Source: CAZRCZ01 sp964598765
GTDB lineage: Bacteria > Sumerlaeota > Sumerlaeia > MVZB01 > JAJFLK01
NCBI GenBank assembly: GCA_964598765.1
Contig: CAZRCZ010000006.1
Location: 1 to 64,000 of the forward strand
DNA: 64,000 nt
Direction: 5' to 3'
The notes beneath the pieces were generated by a model. It worked only from the letters and a program-made list of their open reading frames with translations. It made no database searches and was not told where the DNA came from. The position numbers and the translations under genes are program-made. This document shows, piece by piece, positions 51,527 through 60,445 of the stretch (the first letter of the stretch is position 1; every line of letters starts with the position of its first letter).

Positions 51527-52903
51527 CTAGGGTTGGCCTTCGCCGACCGGACCGATGAATTGAACTCCTGCCAACCTCGCCGAAATTGAGTTTGCATTTC
51601 CTTTCGAGGGATTCTTTATTTCGATTCGCACACGATCCATTAACTTCGGGGCGGAAAATCGAATCGTGTTGTAAGGGCGATCAGCGGAAAGAATTTCAAG
51701 CGGCTCGCTCAGGCGTCCGCTCTGAACGTCCCGCCAGCGCAGTTCGATTTCTCCGGGATTGAAATGCTCCGACCATCCCACCGCCGAAGCCTGAATCAGA
51801 CGGATGGATTCAATCGGACGCGCGCGATCCAGTGCGATCTCGATCCATGAATTTTCTTTTGGTCCTTCGCTTGATTGGGACGCCACCCAAGCAGAAGGCC
51901 GCAAAAGAACCGGCCAGAGCAATCCGCTGACAACCGATTCGGGGGGATGATTCGGAATGGACGACGAGGCCGTGATGGTGGAACGCTCAATCCGCCCCCA
52001 ATCCTCTGCGTCTTCCGAAGTTTGCTTTTCCAAAATAAGCGCCGCGCCCAGCCGCTCGACGCCGCGTATTTGCGGCGCGCGCTCAGTCCCTGAATCTCCC
52101 AGCCGCCATGCCCCCATGCCGACCCGCGTTTGCGGTCCCAAGCAATGAACCGCGATCCAAACGCGCTGAGGCCAAGAGGCCGTGATCCAGTCGGTCAGGT
52201 GCGACGCGGGCAATCGCCGGTTGGAGCGATTGACGACCAGCAAAAAATGGCAATGACCGGTCAGCGGGTCCAAAAAACTTAGCAACAAGGGATCGAGAAA
52301 TTCAAACGTCGGCGTTCTCTCTTTCCAATCAGGAGGGTGCCCGAGCCACCGGACCCCGACGCGCGAACTACCTTCGATCAACGGAGAAACGGGATCGGCG
52401 TCGGTATCAGCCGTCGGTCCGGCGAAAAACCAAGGGAGAATTCCGCCGACGCGAACCTGATCTCGAATCTCGGGACTTCCCAGCGAAGCCGTCGAGGCTG
52501 GTTCGGGATTCAATTCGACCTCTTTCCGTTTCGAGTCTCGAGGCGAAGCAAACTTATCGTCGGGGATTTCAACATCGGCGTCCAACACCCATTCGTTTTC
52601 GGTTTCGATCGGCTGAGCCAGTTGAATCTTAAGCGAGTTGGGAGCGATGATGTTCCATGCCGCCGCCGCTCCACGATCTTCCTCAATCCCCACGACGACC
52701 CGCGCCTTCAGTCGGGGATTCGTCCAATCCACCTCAACCGCGTGAATTTCGACGCCAATGGGGAATTTTTTCGATCCAGGAAATTCCGAAGCCAAGGTGA
52801 CGCCGGGAGGGAATTCGGGCATACCGTCAGCCGACGCGACGGATGCCTCAACCACAAAAATCGCGACGATCAAGGTCCGTGACATGGAGATTCGACGGCG
52901 CAT
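51527..52903 (-). CDS. secreted protein with a C-terminal discoidin-like domain
   Basis: The 458-residue protein starts at 52903 or 52885 with a signal peptide (TLIVAIFVVEASVASADG). The open frame further upstream only mirrors engB. The N-terminal part is beta-rich with a stretch of charged spacer. The last ~130 residues resemble an F5/8 type C (galactose-binding) domain: WIEIALDRARPIESIRLIQ, FNPGEIELRWRD and RFSAPKLMDRVRIEIKN. Such domains bind sugars or surfaces. No catalytic domain is recognised in the middle. Confidence 0.75.
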   Translation of the reverse strand: MRRRISMSRTLIVAIFVVEASVASADGMPEFPPGVTLASEFPGSKKFPIGVEIHAVEVDWTNPRLKARVVVGIEEDRGAAAAWNIIAPNSLKIQLAQPIETENEWVLDADVEIPDDKFASPRDSKRKEVELNPEPASTASLGSPEIRDQVRVGGILPWFFAGPTADTDADPVSPLIEGSSRVGVRWLGHPPDWKERTPTFEFLDPLLLSFLDPLTGHCHFLLVVNRSNRRLPASHLTDWITASWPQRVWIAVHCLGPQTRVGMGAWRLGDSGTERAPQIRGVERLGAALILEKQTSEDAEDWGRIERSTITASSSIPNHPPESVVSGLLWPVLLRPSAWVASQSSEGPKENSWIEIALDRARPIESIRLIQASAVGWSEHFNPGEIELRWRDVQSGRLSEPLEILSADRPYNTIRFSAPKLMDRVRIEIKNPSKGNANSISARLAGVQFIGPVGEGQP

Positions 52904-52966
52904 CGTGGAATTTTGACCTTTGAACTTCGCGGCGGCAATCCTAATCTGGTGGCGGAAGAGGAGTTT

Positions 52967-53084
52967 ACCACCAGTCACCAAGACAACAAGAAGGAACCGC
53001 AGATTTAACGAATAGCGCGAATAAGGCGGACGACTTGCCGCCTGATTTACTTCTTCTTTGTGTCTCGGTGACTTGGCGGTGAAA
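52967..53084. repeat. inverted 'CACCAAGACAACAAGAAGG' repeat before engB
   Basis: Left part near 52967-52995 ('taccaccagtcaccaagaca'); right part 53050-53084 ('ttctttgtgtctcggtgact' and tggcggtgaaaa), its approximate complement. The right part ends in GGCGGTGAAAAATTT directly before the engB ATG and may serve as its ribosome site. Confidence 0.6.
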
Positions 53085-53089
53085 AATTT

Positions 53090-53695
53090 ATGCTCAATAT
53101 CCGCGAAGCCAAATTTCTCCGCGCCGTGACGCGCTTCGATCAGGCGCCGCATCCCGCGCGTCCCGCCGTCGTTTTTGCCGGACGCTCCAATGTCGGCAAA
53201 TCGTCCCTCATCAACGCGCTCGTGAGGAAAAAAGGATTGGCGCGAACTTCCTCCACGCCCGGCAGGACCCAAGAGATCGTCTTTTTCGAAATCAACGGAC
53301 GCTTTCATTTCATTGATTTGCCCGGCTACGGCTATGCCAAGGTTCCCGAAAAGATCCGGGCGGGTTGGGGACCGATGATCGAGACGTTCCTGAAAAGCGA
53401 TCAAGATTTCCGGCTCGTCGTCGTGATTTTGGACGTCCGCCGAGACCCTTCGGAGGAAGATCATCGGCTGATCGAGTGGCTTGAGAGCTTGCAAATTCCT
53501 TTGGTTTTCGCCGTCACCAAAATTGACAAAGTCGGCAAGAACGAATTGCGAAGCCGCCTGGCCGCGATTCAAGCCTCGCTGGGCATTTCCGATCCGGGAA
53601 GCTTAATCCCGTTCTCGGCGATCACCGGATTCGGAAGGAACGATCTTCTGAAAGCGATCTCCGGCGCGCTTTCAAATGAGAGAATTCCATCATGA
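53090..53695 (+). CDS. engB: ribosome biogenesis GTPase YsxC/EngB
   Basis: This essential GTPase is involved in 50S subunit assembly. The 201-residue protein has all G motifs: G1 FAGRSNVGKSSLINALV, G2 SSTPGRTQ, G3 FIDLPGYGYAKV, G4 VTKIDKVG and G5 SAITGFG. The start has no strong Shine-Dalgarno other than a GGTGA from the repeat upstream. The vanZ-type gene overlaps its stop by four bases (ATGA). Confidence 0.95.
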   Translation: MLNIREAKFLRAVTRFDQAPHPARPAVVFAGRSNVGKSSLINALVRKKGLARTSSTPGRTQEIVFFEINGRFHFIDLPGYGYAKVPEKIRAGWGPMIETFLKSDQDFRLVVVILDVRRDPSEEDHRLIEWLESLQIPLVFAVTKIDKVGKNELRSRLAAIQASLGISDPGSLIPFSAITGFGRNDLLKAISGALSNERIPS

Positions 53696-54117
53696 AACTT
53701 CCGCTCCCCATCGCCGGATGGTGTCTCGGAATTTTATGGATCGCGTTCATTTATTTCATGGGTTCGCCGCGATTTGGGCGTCAAGGGACACAATCATGGA
53801 TTGACCGCGCCGCAATGTATCCCCGGCTCCAAGCCTTCCTGAACCGCCACCACGGCCGCTTTCGCGCCGGATTTCATTACGTCGAATACGTGACGCTGAC
53901 GCTTTTGCTCTATTGGTCGTTCAACTTCGGATCGTGGAAATGGAGCGACATGCGCGGCGCGATCGCCTATCTCATTTCCTGCCTCTGCGCCTATCTCGAC
54001 GAACTCCACCAATCCCGCACACCGGGACGCTGTTTCCGTCCCATTGATTTTCTGCACAGCCTCTTGGGCTCGACGTTGGCGTTGGGGGCGATACGACTTT
54101 CAATTTGGAAATGTTGA
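53692..54117 (+). CDS. VanZ-family membrane protein
   Basis: The 141-residue protein has four membrane helices and the VanZ features: a first helix WCLGILWIAFIYFMGSP, HYVEYVTLTLLLYWSF, and the acidic loop with DELHQSRTPGRCFRPIDFLH before a last helix. VanZ proteins confer mild teicoplanin resistance in enterococci; in other bacteria their role is unknown. It is translationally coupled to engB. Confidence 0.85.
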   Translation: MKLPLPIAGWCLGILWIAFIYFMGSPRFGRQGTQSWIDRAAMYPRLQAFLNRHHGRFRAGFHYVEYVTLTLLLYWSFNFGSWKWSDMRGAIAYLISCLCAYLDELHQSRTPGRCFRPIDFLHSLLGSTLALGAIRLSIWKC

Positions 54118-54183
54118 GCCAATGAAAATATCGGGAAGAATCCGCAAAGCCGGATTGTCGGGAACTTCGTGCGCCCGGCGGAT

Positions 54184-54996
54184 TTAGAGCGTTGCGCTCA
54201 AATCCAAATCCACGATCTCAATTCCCGACTCTTCCGATGACGGCGAACCGCCCAAAAAGTTTTGCGCGAATCGGATGAAACTCTCCGAGGCGTCGGTCAG
54301 AAATATTTTGCGCGAGGGTTCTGTTTCCTCTCGCGCGCCGATCAGTTTCGATTCCACATGCGACGCGACCGCCTCGGCGGAATCTACGAGCGTCGTTTCA
54401 TTTCCCAACGCTTTTTGAATCGTCGGTTTCAGCAAGGGATAATGGGTGCACCCAAGAATTACCGTTTGCGGCTTGCCCCCGGCGCCGGCAAGCCAAGGAG
54501 CCAGATAAGCCCGCGCCGCTTGTGCGGCGATTTCCGTTTCTTCCCATCCTTCCTCGACCAGCGGCACGAACAGAGGACAAGCGATGGACTCAACCGCGAG
54601 AGCGGAATCGAGACGATGGATCGCTCGCTCGTAGGCTCCACTCCGAACCGTGCCGGGCGTTCCGAGCACGCCGATCTTGCCGCCCCGCGCGAGCCGAACG
54701 GCCAATTCCGCCCCCGGCTCGATCACGCCGACGACCGGGACAGGCAACGCGGCGAGTTCCTCCAGCGCGAATGCCGAAGCCGTATTGCAGGCGATGACGA
54801 GAAATTCGATTCCTTGACCCAGAAGAAATTCGGCATTCAACCGAGCGTAACGACGGATCGTCTGCGGCGATTTCGTGCCGTAGGGGACGCGCGCCGTGTC
54901 GCCGAGGTAAACGGTCGAATGGCGCGGCAACCGCCTCTGAATTTCGCGCAGGACCGTCAGCCCGCCGATGCCTGAATCAAAAACTCCGATGCGCAT
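54184..54996 (-). CDS. murI: glutamate racemase
   Basis: This makes D-glutamate for peptidoglycan. The 270-residue length is usual. Catalytic cysteines and context are in VIACNTASAFALEEL and VILGCTHYPLLKPTI. The N-terminus MRIGVFDSGIGGLTVLREIQ and the DTARVPYGTKSP stretch are signatures. It follows dnaX on the minus strand with a 28-bp inverted repeat between them, so its expression may depend on read-through. The last ~40 residues are more variable. Confidence 0.96.
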   Translation of the reverse strand: MRIGVFDSGIGGLTVLREIQRRLPRHSTVYLGDTARVPYGTKSPQTIRRYARLNAEFLLGQGIEFLVIACNTASAFALEELAALPVPVVGVIEPGAELAVRLARGGKIGVLGTPGTVRSGAYERAIHRLDSALAVESIACPLFVPLVEEGWEETEIAAQAARAYLAPWLAGAGGKPQTVILGCTHYPLLKPTIQKALGNETTLVDSAEAVASHVESKLIGAREETEPSRKIFLTDASESFIRFAQNFLGGSPSSEESGIEIVDLDLSATL

Positions 54997-55010
54997 GGGT
55001 GATGGGTATG

Positions 55011-55086
55011 ATCTTTCTCCTTCTCCTGCTCCTTCTCATTCTCCGGTCCTCGGCACCTTGAGAAGGAGCAGGAGAAGGAGAAAGAT
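55011..55086. repeat. perfect 28-bp inverted repeat, purine/pyrimidine strand-biased
   Basis: Arm 55011-55038 (ATCTTTCTCCTTCTCCTGCT, then CCTTCTCA) is the exact complement of 55059-55086, with a 20-base loop. Each arm is all-pyrimidine or all-purine except for one or two bases. It lies between the dnaX stop and the murI start. It would form a very stable stem in RNA and could act as a transcription end, an RNA stabiliser or a triplex-forming site. Confidence 0.9.
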
Positions 55087-55100
55087 GAAGAAGGAATCTA

Positions 55101-57083
55101 TTAAGGCGCCAGCGGTCTCCCCGCCGCGTCCACGAACGTCCCCTTGAACAGGTCGCGCACCATTTTCGCCCGGCGCGCCAATTCCGCGTTGCCGTCAAAC
55201 AAGGCGCGGAGCGCCTCGGACGTTTCGATGATCGGCGCGGAGGGAGAAGAAGCCTCGCCCGAAAAACCGCGCTGAGCCGGGTTGGGCGCGGATCCGTTTT
55301 TGCCGGGCGTTTCGCCCGTCAGGTTATTCCAATCCGGTTCCGGTTCGCTTTCGCTGAAGACCGGCATCGGTTGCGGGTGAATCAACCTCGGCGCGGAGGA
55401 AACAGTTTCCTCTTCGGCGGCGAAATTCCACTTTACCATCATCGGGACTCCGCAGATTTGAGCAAGCGTTTGCTCCAACGCCCTTTTGTTTTCGGCTTGG
55501 GCGATCATCCTCGAGGCGGTCCGTTCGTCCTTCGGCCATTGAATCCACAGCGCGTTTCCATCGGCTCGCATGGCGGTCGAGACGCGCAGATAACGGCTGA
55601 GAAACTGGGCGGCTTCGGGCATCTGTGGAACGATCATCTCGATCAATTCCTCGCGCGCCAATCCCGCGAGCGGACGCGATCCCGACGTGGAAGCGGATGG
55701 AACAACGGGAATAATGGTGGCTTCGCTTTGGCGTCCGCCGGGCGATTGCATCGGCGGGACCTCTTCGGCAAGCGCGGGTTCGGAATCCGCGAAGGCCAAC
55801 GCTGGGGATGCCGATGCGGAGCCTTGCCAGACGGGTTTTGCGGCAACCGGTTGAGCTCCGGTCGCGTAAGCTCGCGGCGATTCGGCGACGGCTTCGGGCC
55901 GCGCGCTTGCACCGACGGCTGGCACCGCTTCGGGCAATGCCTTCAGGCGATTTATCAAATCATTGATCGGAACAACCGGCTTGATTGCCGCCATGCGAAG
56001 AAACGCGAATTCGATCAGGAATCGAATCTGCGTCGAACGTTTCATCTGTTCTTCGAGCTCGAAAAGTTGATTGAGCATGTTGAAAACGGCGGGCTGGGAA
56101 AGTTTTCGCGCCAGTTCCCGCGCGCGCGTCAATCCGTCCCCTGTCAGCGAAATCAGATTTTCCTCCGCGCCCGCCTGTAAAAGCATGACGTCGTGAACGT
56201 ACGCCAGCAATCCCTTGACGAATCGCTCCAAACTCCGCCCGCGATTGACCAAATCCTCGATGAGGCGAAGAAGCTTTTGGGGGTTTCCTTCGGCGAGCCA
56301 CCCGACGCAATCGGCCAGAAGCGCGTGTCCCGCCATGCCGAGCAAACGCTGGGCCGATTCGACGTCCGGTTTGCCGCCGGTCATCGCCAAAAGTTGATCC
56401 AACGCCATGAGCGCGTCGCGCATCCCCCCTTCGGCGGACTGCGCGATGAGGGCAAAAATCTCGCGCGCGGCCCCCTCCTCCAATTTGATTCCCTCGGCGC
56501 CCGCGACGTGCGCCAACCGCCGGACGATGTCCTCCGCGCTCAATCGGCGGAAGGGATGCACCGCGCAACGGGACCGGACCGTCTCGGGAATTTTCTCGAA
56601 TTCGGTCGTGGCAAAAATAAAAACGACGTTGGGAGGCGGCTCCTCCAGTGTCTTGAGAAGCGCGTTGAAGGCCGGCGTCGTAAGCATGTGCACTTCGTCA
56701 ATGATATAGACTTTGTAGCGGGCGGAAAAAGGGGAGAGAACGACGTTCTCGATCAGTTCGCGCACGTCGTCCACGCCGTTGTTGGAGGCGGCGTCAATCT
56801 CTTTGACGTCCAAATCGTTGCCCGCCGTGATGTCGAGGCAATGCCTGCATTTTCCGCACGGGGTCGGCGTCGGCCCTTTTTCGCAGTTCAGCGCGCGCGC
56901 CAGAATCCGCGCCGAGGTCGTCTTGCCGACGCCGCGCGGTCCGGCCAATATGTGGCCGTGCACGACGCGGTTGCCGCTCAAGGAATTTCGGAGCGACTCG
57001 GCGACGGTCTCCTGCCCCGCCAAATCCTCAAATGTTTGCGGTCGCCACTTGCGGGCAAGTCCCTGATAGGAGGCATTGGCCAT
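55101..57083 (-). CDS. dnaX: DNA polymerase III gamma/tau subunit
   Basis: This is the ATPase of the clamp loader. The 660-residue protein has YQGLARKWRPQTFEDLAGQE, Walker A HILAGPRGVGKTTSARILA and the zinc cysteines in NCEKGPTPTPCGKCRHC (near residue 70). Walker B/SRC region KVYIIDEVHMLTTPAFNALL and FATTEFEKIPETVRSRC follow. Domain III runs to about residue 370. A low-complexity spacer rich in Ala/Pro/Ser (about 385-480) and a C-terminal tau-like domain follow, so both gamma and tau functions are possible. No clear slippery A-rich frameshift site was noted. murI lies downstream. Confidence 0.95.
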   Translation of the reverse strand: MANASYQGLARKWRPQTFEDLAGQETVAESLRNSLSGNRVVHGHILAGPRGVGKTTSARILARALNCEKGPTPTPCGKCRHCLDITAGNDLDVKEIDAASNNGVDDVRELIENVVLSPFSARYKVYIIDEVHMLTTPAFNALLKTLEEPPPNVVFIFATTEFEKIPETVRSRCAVHPFRRLSAEDIVRRLAHVAGAEGIKLEEGAAREIFALIAQSAEGGMRDALMALDQLLAMTGGKPDVESAQRLLGMAGHALLADCVGWLAEGNPQKLLRLIEDLVNRGRSLERFVKGLLAYVHDVMLLQAGAEENLISLTGDGLTRARELARKLSQPAVFNMLNQLFELEEQMKRSTQIRFLIEFAFLRMAAIKPVVPINDLINRLKALPEAVPAVGASARPEAVAESPRAYATGAQPVAAKPVWQGSASASPALAFADSEPALAEEVPPMQSPGGRQSEATIIPVVPSASTSGSRPLAGLAREELIEMIVPQMPEAAQFLSRYLRVSTAMRADGNALWIQWPKDERTASRMIAQAENKRALEQTLAQICGVPMMVKWNFAAEEETVSSAPRLIHPQPMPVFSESEPEPDWNNLTGETPGKNGSAPNPAQRGFSGEASSPSAPIIETSEALRALFDGNAELARRAKMVRDLFKGTFVDAAGRPLAP

Positions 57084-57300
57084 GCGGAATTCTCTCTCGG
57101 CGGCTCGTCGGCGGGCTTGGCGGTCGCCCGATCCAATCTCGATTTGCGGATTGTCCGGCGCGGAAAAACCTCTTTGCGCCGTCCGCCTTCTCTATAACAA
57201 GGTTCCGGCGGATTCGGCAAGTTCTTTTGATCTTCGGTTCATCCGCGACGATCTTTTTTGTGCCCTCTGCGCTTTTTTGCGGCTGTAATGAATCCGCAAT

Positions 57301-60198
57301 TTACTCATAAATTTCCCAATTCCGCGCGGTGTTGGGGGTAGGGGTGTGAGTGACGATGTTTACGCTCACGGCGAGCGGTGTGCCGAAGGAGGTTCCATTG
57401 TTTTGGATTTGGAATTGCAAATCGCAGTTGCCGGGCACGGCGGGAGCCTGCAGGACGGCGGAGAAAATATACGTGTCGAACGGTGCGACGGACGCGCCCG
57501 ATACGATGTCGAGTTGCCCCGCCCCGATCATCCCGCATGAGTCGGTCGTCACCTTGAGCGAATAAGGAACAATCGAATCCCAAGTCGTGTTGCCGGTGTT
57601 CCAAACCCAGATGCCGGTCGTCAGATTTTGATTCGTGGTCATCTGTGTGGGGATCGTGTGATAAGTGATTTGCGCGTTGTCGAAGGGCGTAGGCGATGGA
57701 GTCGCCGAGCGCGTGGGCGTTTCCGTGGATGATCGCGTTGGCGAAGGAGTTGTTGTTCTCGTCCGCGTCACGGTTGCCGTGCGCGTCGCAGTCCTCGTGC
57801 CCGATCGCGTCGGCGATACGGTCGCCGTAGGACAGATCGTATCGGACTGAATAAACATATCGTCCACGCTTAGTGTATTGCGATTGTTGGGATTGTTGCC
57901 GGTGTCGGTGGCCAACGTGTCGGCCACCATGATATAGACCGTGCCGCTCAGGTTGGCGGGCAACGCAAACGTCTGCGGCGTGTTGTCGTCCGCGGTCTTG
58001 GTCACCGTCAGCATCGTGGTGTAAGCGACGTCGTCGGTCGAGTAGGCGAAGACGAAATTATCCACCGGCGAGCCGGACGTGTCATGGAACGCCTCGACCG
58101 AGAAGGTGTGCGAATTGGTTCCCGCCGTTGTCGGAATCGTCCATTTGTGAATCAATTGATTGAACGTTCCGTTCCAAGCCTCGCGCAGGATCTCGTAGCT
58201 GTTGTCGCTGGCCGTTGTGTTGGCGTAACTTCCGCTCGAGATTGTCCCGGGATTGGGATACCCCGCCAGATCGGCGTTGGCGCGGTCGGTGTGCGTTCCC
58301 GGAACGCAAGGGGTGGGAGAGGGTGTCGGAGTCGGCGTCGCCGTGTGGGTGGGCGAGGGCGTTGCGGTCCTTGTGGGTGTCTGCGTCGCGGATCGCGTCG
58401 GAGATGGAGTCGCCGTCCGCGTCGGAAGCGGGCCGCCGTCGTAGTCCACGATGAAAATCGTCTCGACGACCGGCGCGTTGGCCGGCGAAACGTTGCCCAA
58501 GATCGCATTCGCGTTCGGAGACGAAATCGTGAACAGGAAAAATTCCGTGGATTCCACCAAGGCGTCGTCCATGATCGGAATGAGAACGTCGGTTGATTGT
58601 TGATACGCTCCGATTGTCGCCGTGCCCGAAACGCTGGTGTAATCTCCGGGCGCGACGGCCGTTCCGTTGCTCGTCGCGTAATTCACCGTGACGTCCATAT
58701 TCCAGCTCGTCGTTACCGGATTGCCCTGCATGTCAATCAGCCGGATCGTGACCACGGCGTTGGGATCGGCTCCCTCGCCGACGATCTGCGAACTGTTTTT
58801 CAGCGCGACCAGAGGCGTCCCGAGCCGCACCGTCGCGTATTTGTGTTGACCCGTCGGTCCCGCGGTATTGCGCGTCAGTTCGATCCCGTAGGACCCCCAA
58901 TCGGTGTTGATCGGCCCCATCGGACTGGAATCGTTGGCCGAGGGGGCGCGAAGGACGAGGTTGAAAAGTCCGCCGCTGATCGCGCCGGTGGCGCTGTTGC
59001 CGGTATCGGTGATCTCGGCGGTCATCTGGGTTCCCAAATCCGACGATCCGCTGATCGTGAAGAGTTGTCCCCAATGCGGCCATGGCGGATTGATGGCGAG
59101 GTTGCCGACGTTGGCGTTGGCCGCGACGCTGTAATCGTTCCCGATCACACTGCCGGTCACCAACGTGTCCCAACCGTTGAACGTCGCCGCCAGACCTCCG
59201 GCGGAACCGTTTGCCGTGACGTCGGTCTGGGCCAAATCAATGAACTCGTGCGCCGTGGCGTTGTAGTAGGCATTCTTCGCCGAGACGGCGTTGACGATCC
59301 GGCGGGAGTTGTCCCACGGTCCCCGCCCCGTGCTCACCGTGTTGGTGAAGACATGCGTGAACGTAAAGCCTTGCGAAGAATCAAAGGGAAGATCAATCGT
59401 TGTCGCCGGCGTGGAAGTGACGGAGGCAAAACCCAAGGTCGGCATTTCCAGATGAATCGTTCCAAAGACGCGCCGGAGCGGACGGCTCTGCCAATTTTCC
59501 CCCGGCGGCTGATTGGCCGTGTCCAGCGGAAAATCGGCATACTCCAGTGGCCGATTGAAGTCCATCGTGTAATTCAGGAGAAATCGGCTGTTGAAAGGAT
59601 TGGGAACAGGATTGACGGCGTAATCACTTCCAGTTTGTGTCATATTGGCGCGTATAGTTCCTGAAAGGTTGAAGTTTTCCCGCACCTCGGCCAAATCTGA
59701 AACCTGCCGCCAATCGAAACCTGTCGAGGTCGTTAGTGCGGTGTAAGTCAAGGCCGCCCGCGTCGGTTGGCCGCTCAAACCAACGTTAATAAGACCTGTT
59801 CCAGTCACGGTCGTGTTGGAACGATTGCGGAGATAAACCTTGAACGGCCCCCCCAACGAATTGTAAGCGCCCGACTGAATCGGCGTCGTCGTATCAATGG
59901 CTTTCGTGAATCGCTCGTTGGCTTGCAGGCTGAATGCCAGAGTGCCGCCGGTCGGCACGCCCAAGACAAACGTCCGGTCATACCGCCACCAATCCCCGGC
60001 TTCCTGAACCGGAACGTCCAGCGGTCCCCCCTCCAATTGTGCTCGCGACGGAACCGCCAGCCCCGCGCAGAGAACGACCAACCCCGCAAACCGGAACTTG
60101 GTTACAGCTCGATTGGTTTTCCGGTTTATTTTTTCCCTCGGGTGCATCTCCGGCGAATCCTCCACCCGCCGCAAAAGCCGCTTCGTTCCGCAATTCAC
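57301..60198 (-). CDS. secreted multidomain protein with Calx-beta, two Pro/Thr linkers and C-terminal Ig-like module
   Basis: The 965-residue protein has a signal peptide (FAGLVVLCAGLAVPSRAQ, near residue 40) and a large beta-rich region to residue ~480. A Calx-beta-like domain (~483-583) follows, with YATSNGTAVAPGDYTSVSGT and FFLFTISSPNANAILGN. Linker 1 (~588-631, TPSPTRSATQTPTRT pattern), a beta-sandwich domain (~640-785, with a VDDMFIQSD ending), linker 2 (~788-839) and a C-terminal Ig-like module (VWNTGNTTW) then end in ARNWEIYE. The last 120 residues closely resemble those of the protein at 20.2-22.6 kb. A structural or adhesive surface role is likely. Confidence 0.8.
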   Translation of the reverse strand: MNCGTKRLLRRVEDSPEMHPREKINRKTNRAVTKFRFAGLVVLCAGLAVPSRAQLEGGPLDVPVQEAGDWWRYDRTFVLGVPTGGTLAFSLQANERFTKAIDTTTPIQSGAYNSLGGPFKVYLRNRSNTTVTGTGLINVGLSGQPTRAALTYTALTTSTGFDWRQVSDLAEVRENFNLSGTIRANMTQTGSDYAVNPVPNPFNSRFLLNYTMDFNRPLEYADFPLDTANQPPGENWQSRPLRRVFGTIHLEMPTLGFASVTSTPATTIDLPFDSSQGFTFTHVFTNTVSTGRGPWDNSRRIVNAVSAKNAYYNATAHEFIDLAQTDVTANGSAGGLAATFNGWDTLVTGSVIGNDYSVAANANVGNLAINPPWPHWGQLFTISGSSDLGTQMTAEITDTGNSATGAISGGLFNLVLRAPSANDSSPMGPINTDWGSYGIELTRNTAGPTGQHKYATVRLGTPLVALKNSSQIVGEGADPNAVVTIRLIDMQGNPVTTSWNMDVTVNYATSNGTAVAPGDYTSVSGTATIGAYQQSTDVLIPIMDDALVESTEFFLFTISSPNANAILGNVSPANAPVVETIFIVDYDGGPLPTRTATPSPTRSATQTPTRTATPSPTHTATPTPTPSPTPCVPGTHTDRANADLAGYPNPGTISSGSYANTTASDNSYEILREAWNGTFNQLIHKWTIPTTAGTNSHTFSVEAFHDTSGSPVDNFVFAYSTDDVAYTTMLTVTKTADDNTPQTFALPANLSGTVYIMVADTLATDTGNNPNNRNTLSVDDMFIQSDTICPTATVSPTRSGTRTATRTATVTRTRTTTPSPTRSSTETPTRSATPSPTPFDNAQITYHTIPTQMTTNQNLTTGIWVWNTGNTTWDSIVPYSLKVTTDSCGMIGAGQLDIVSGASVAPFDTYIFSAVLQAPAVPGNCDLQFQIQNNGTSFGTPLAVSVNIVTHTPTPNTARNWEIYE

Positions 60199-60445
60199 CC
60201 AACATCTGAATTTATATGCCCAAATCCTCCGAGCGACAACTTCAATTGCGCATAAGGGACATTATTGGACGCGAATCAGCACGGAGGAACACGGATCGAG
60301 CAAGAGTAAGATTAAGAGCAAGAAATCGGATAGGGGATGAGCGGGATGGAAAACCCGGAGAAAAATCCGTTCTTGATCGGTTCTGTCATATTTGATCGCG
60401 GGGTTATATGATTTCCCGTCCCTTGCGCGGGAGGAAAACCATTTC
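60199..60445. other. gap with word-like repeats
   Basis: No gene. It contains 'cagcacggaggaacacggat' (60276-60295), 'gagcaagagtaagattaaga' (60297-60316) and 'ggataggggatgagcgggat' (60329-60348), all relatives of repeat families seen elsewhere in the window (44.2, 30.4 and 33.8 kb). The flippase promoter must lie here. Confidence 0.5.
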
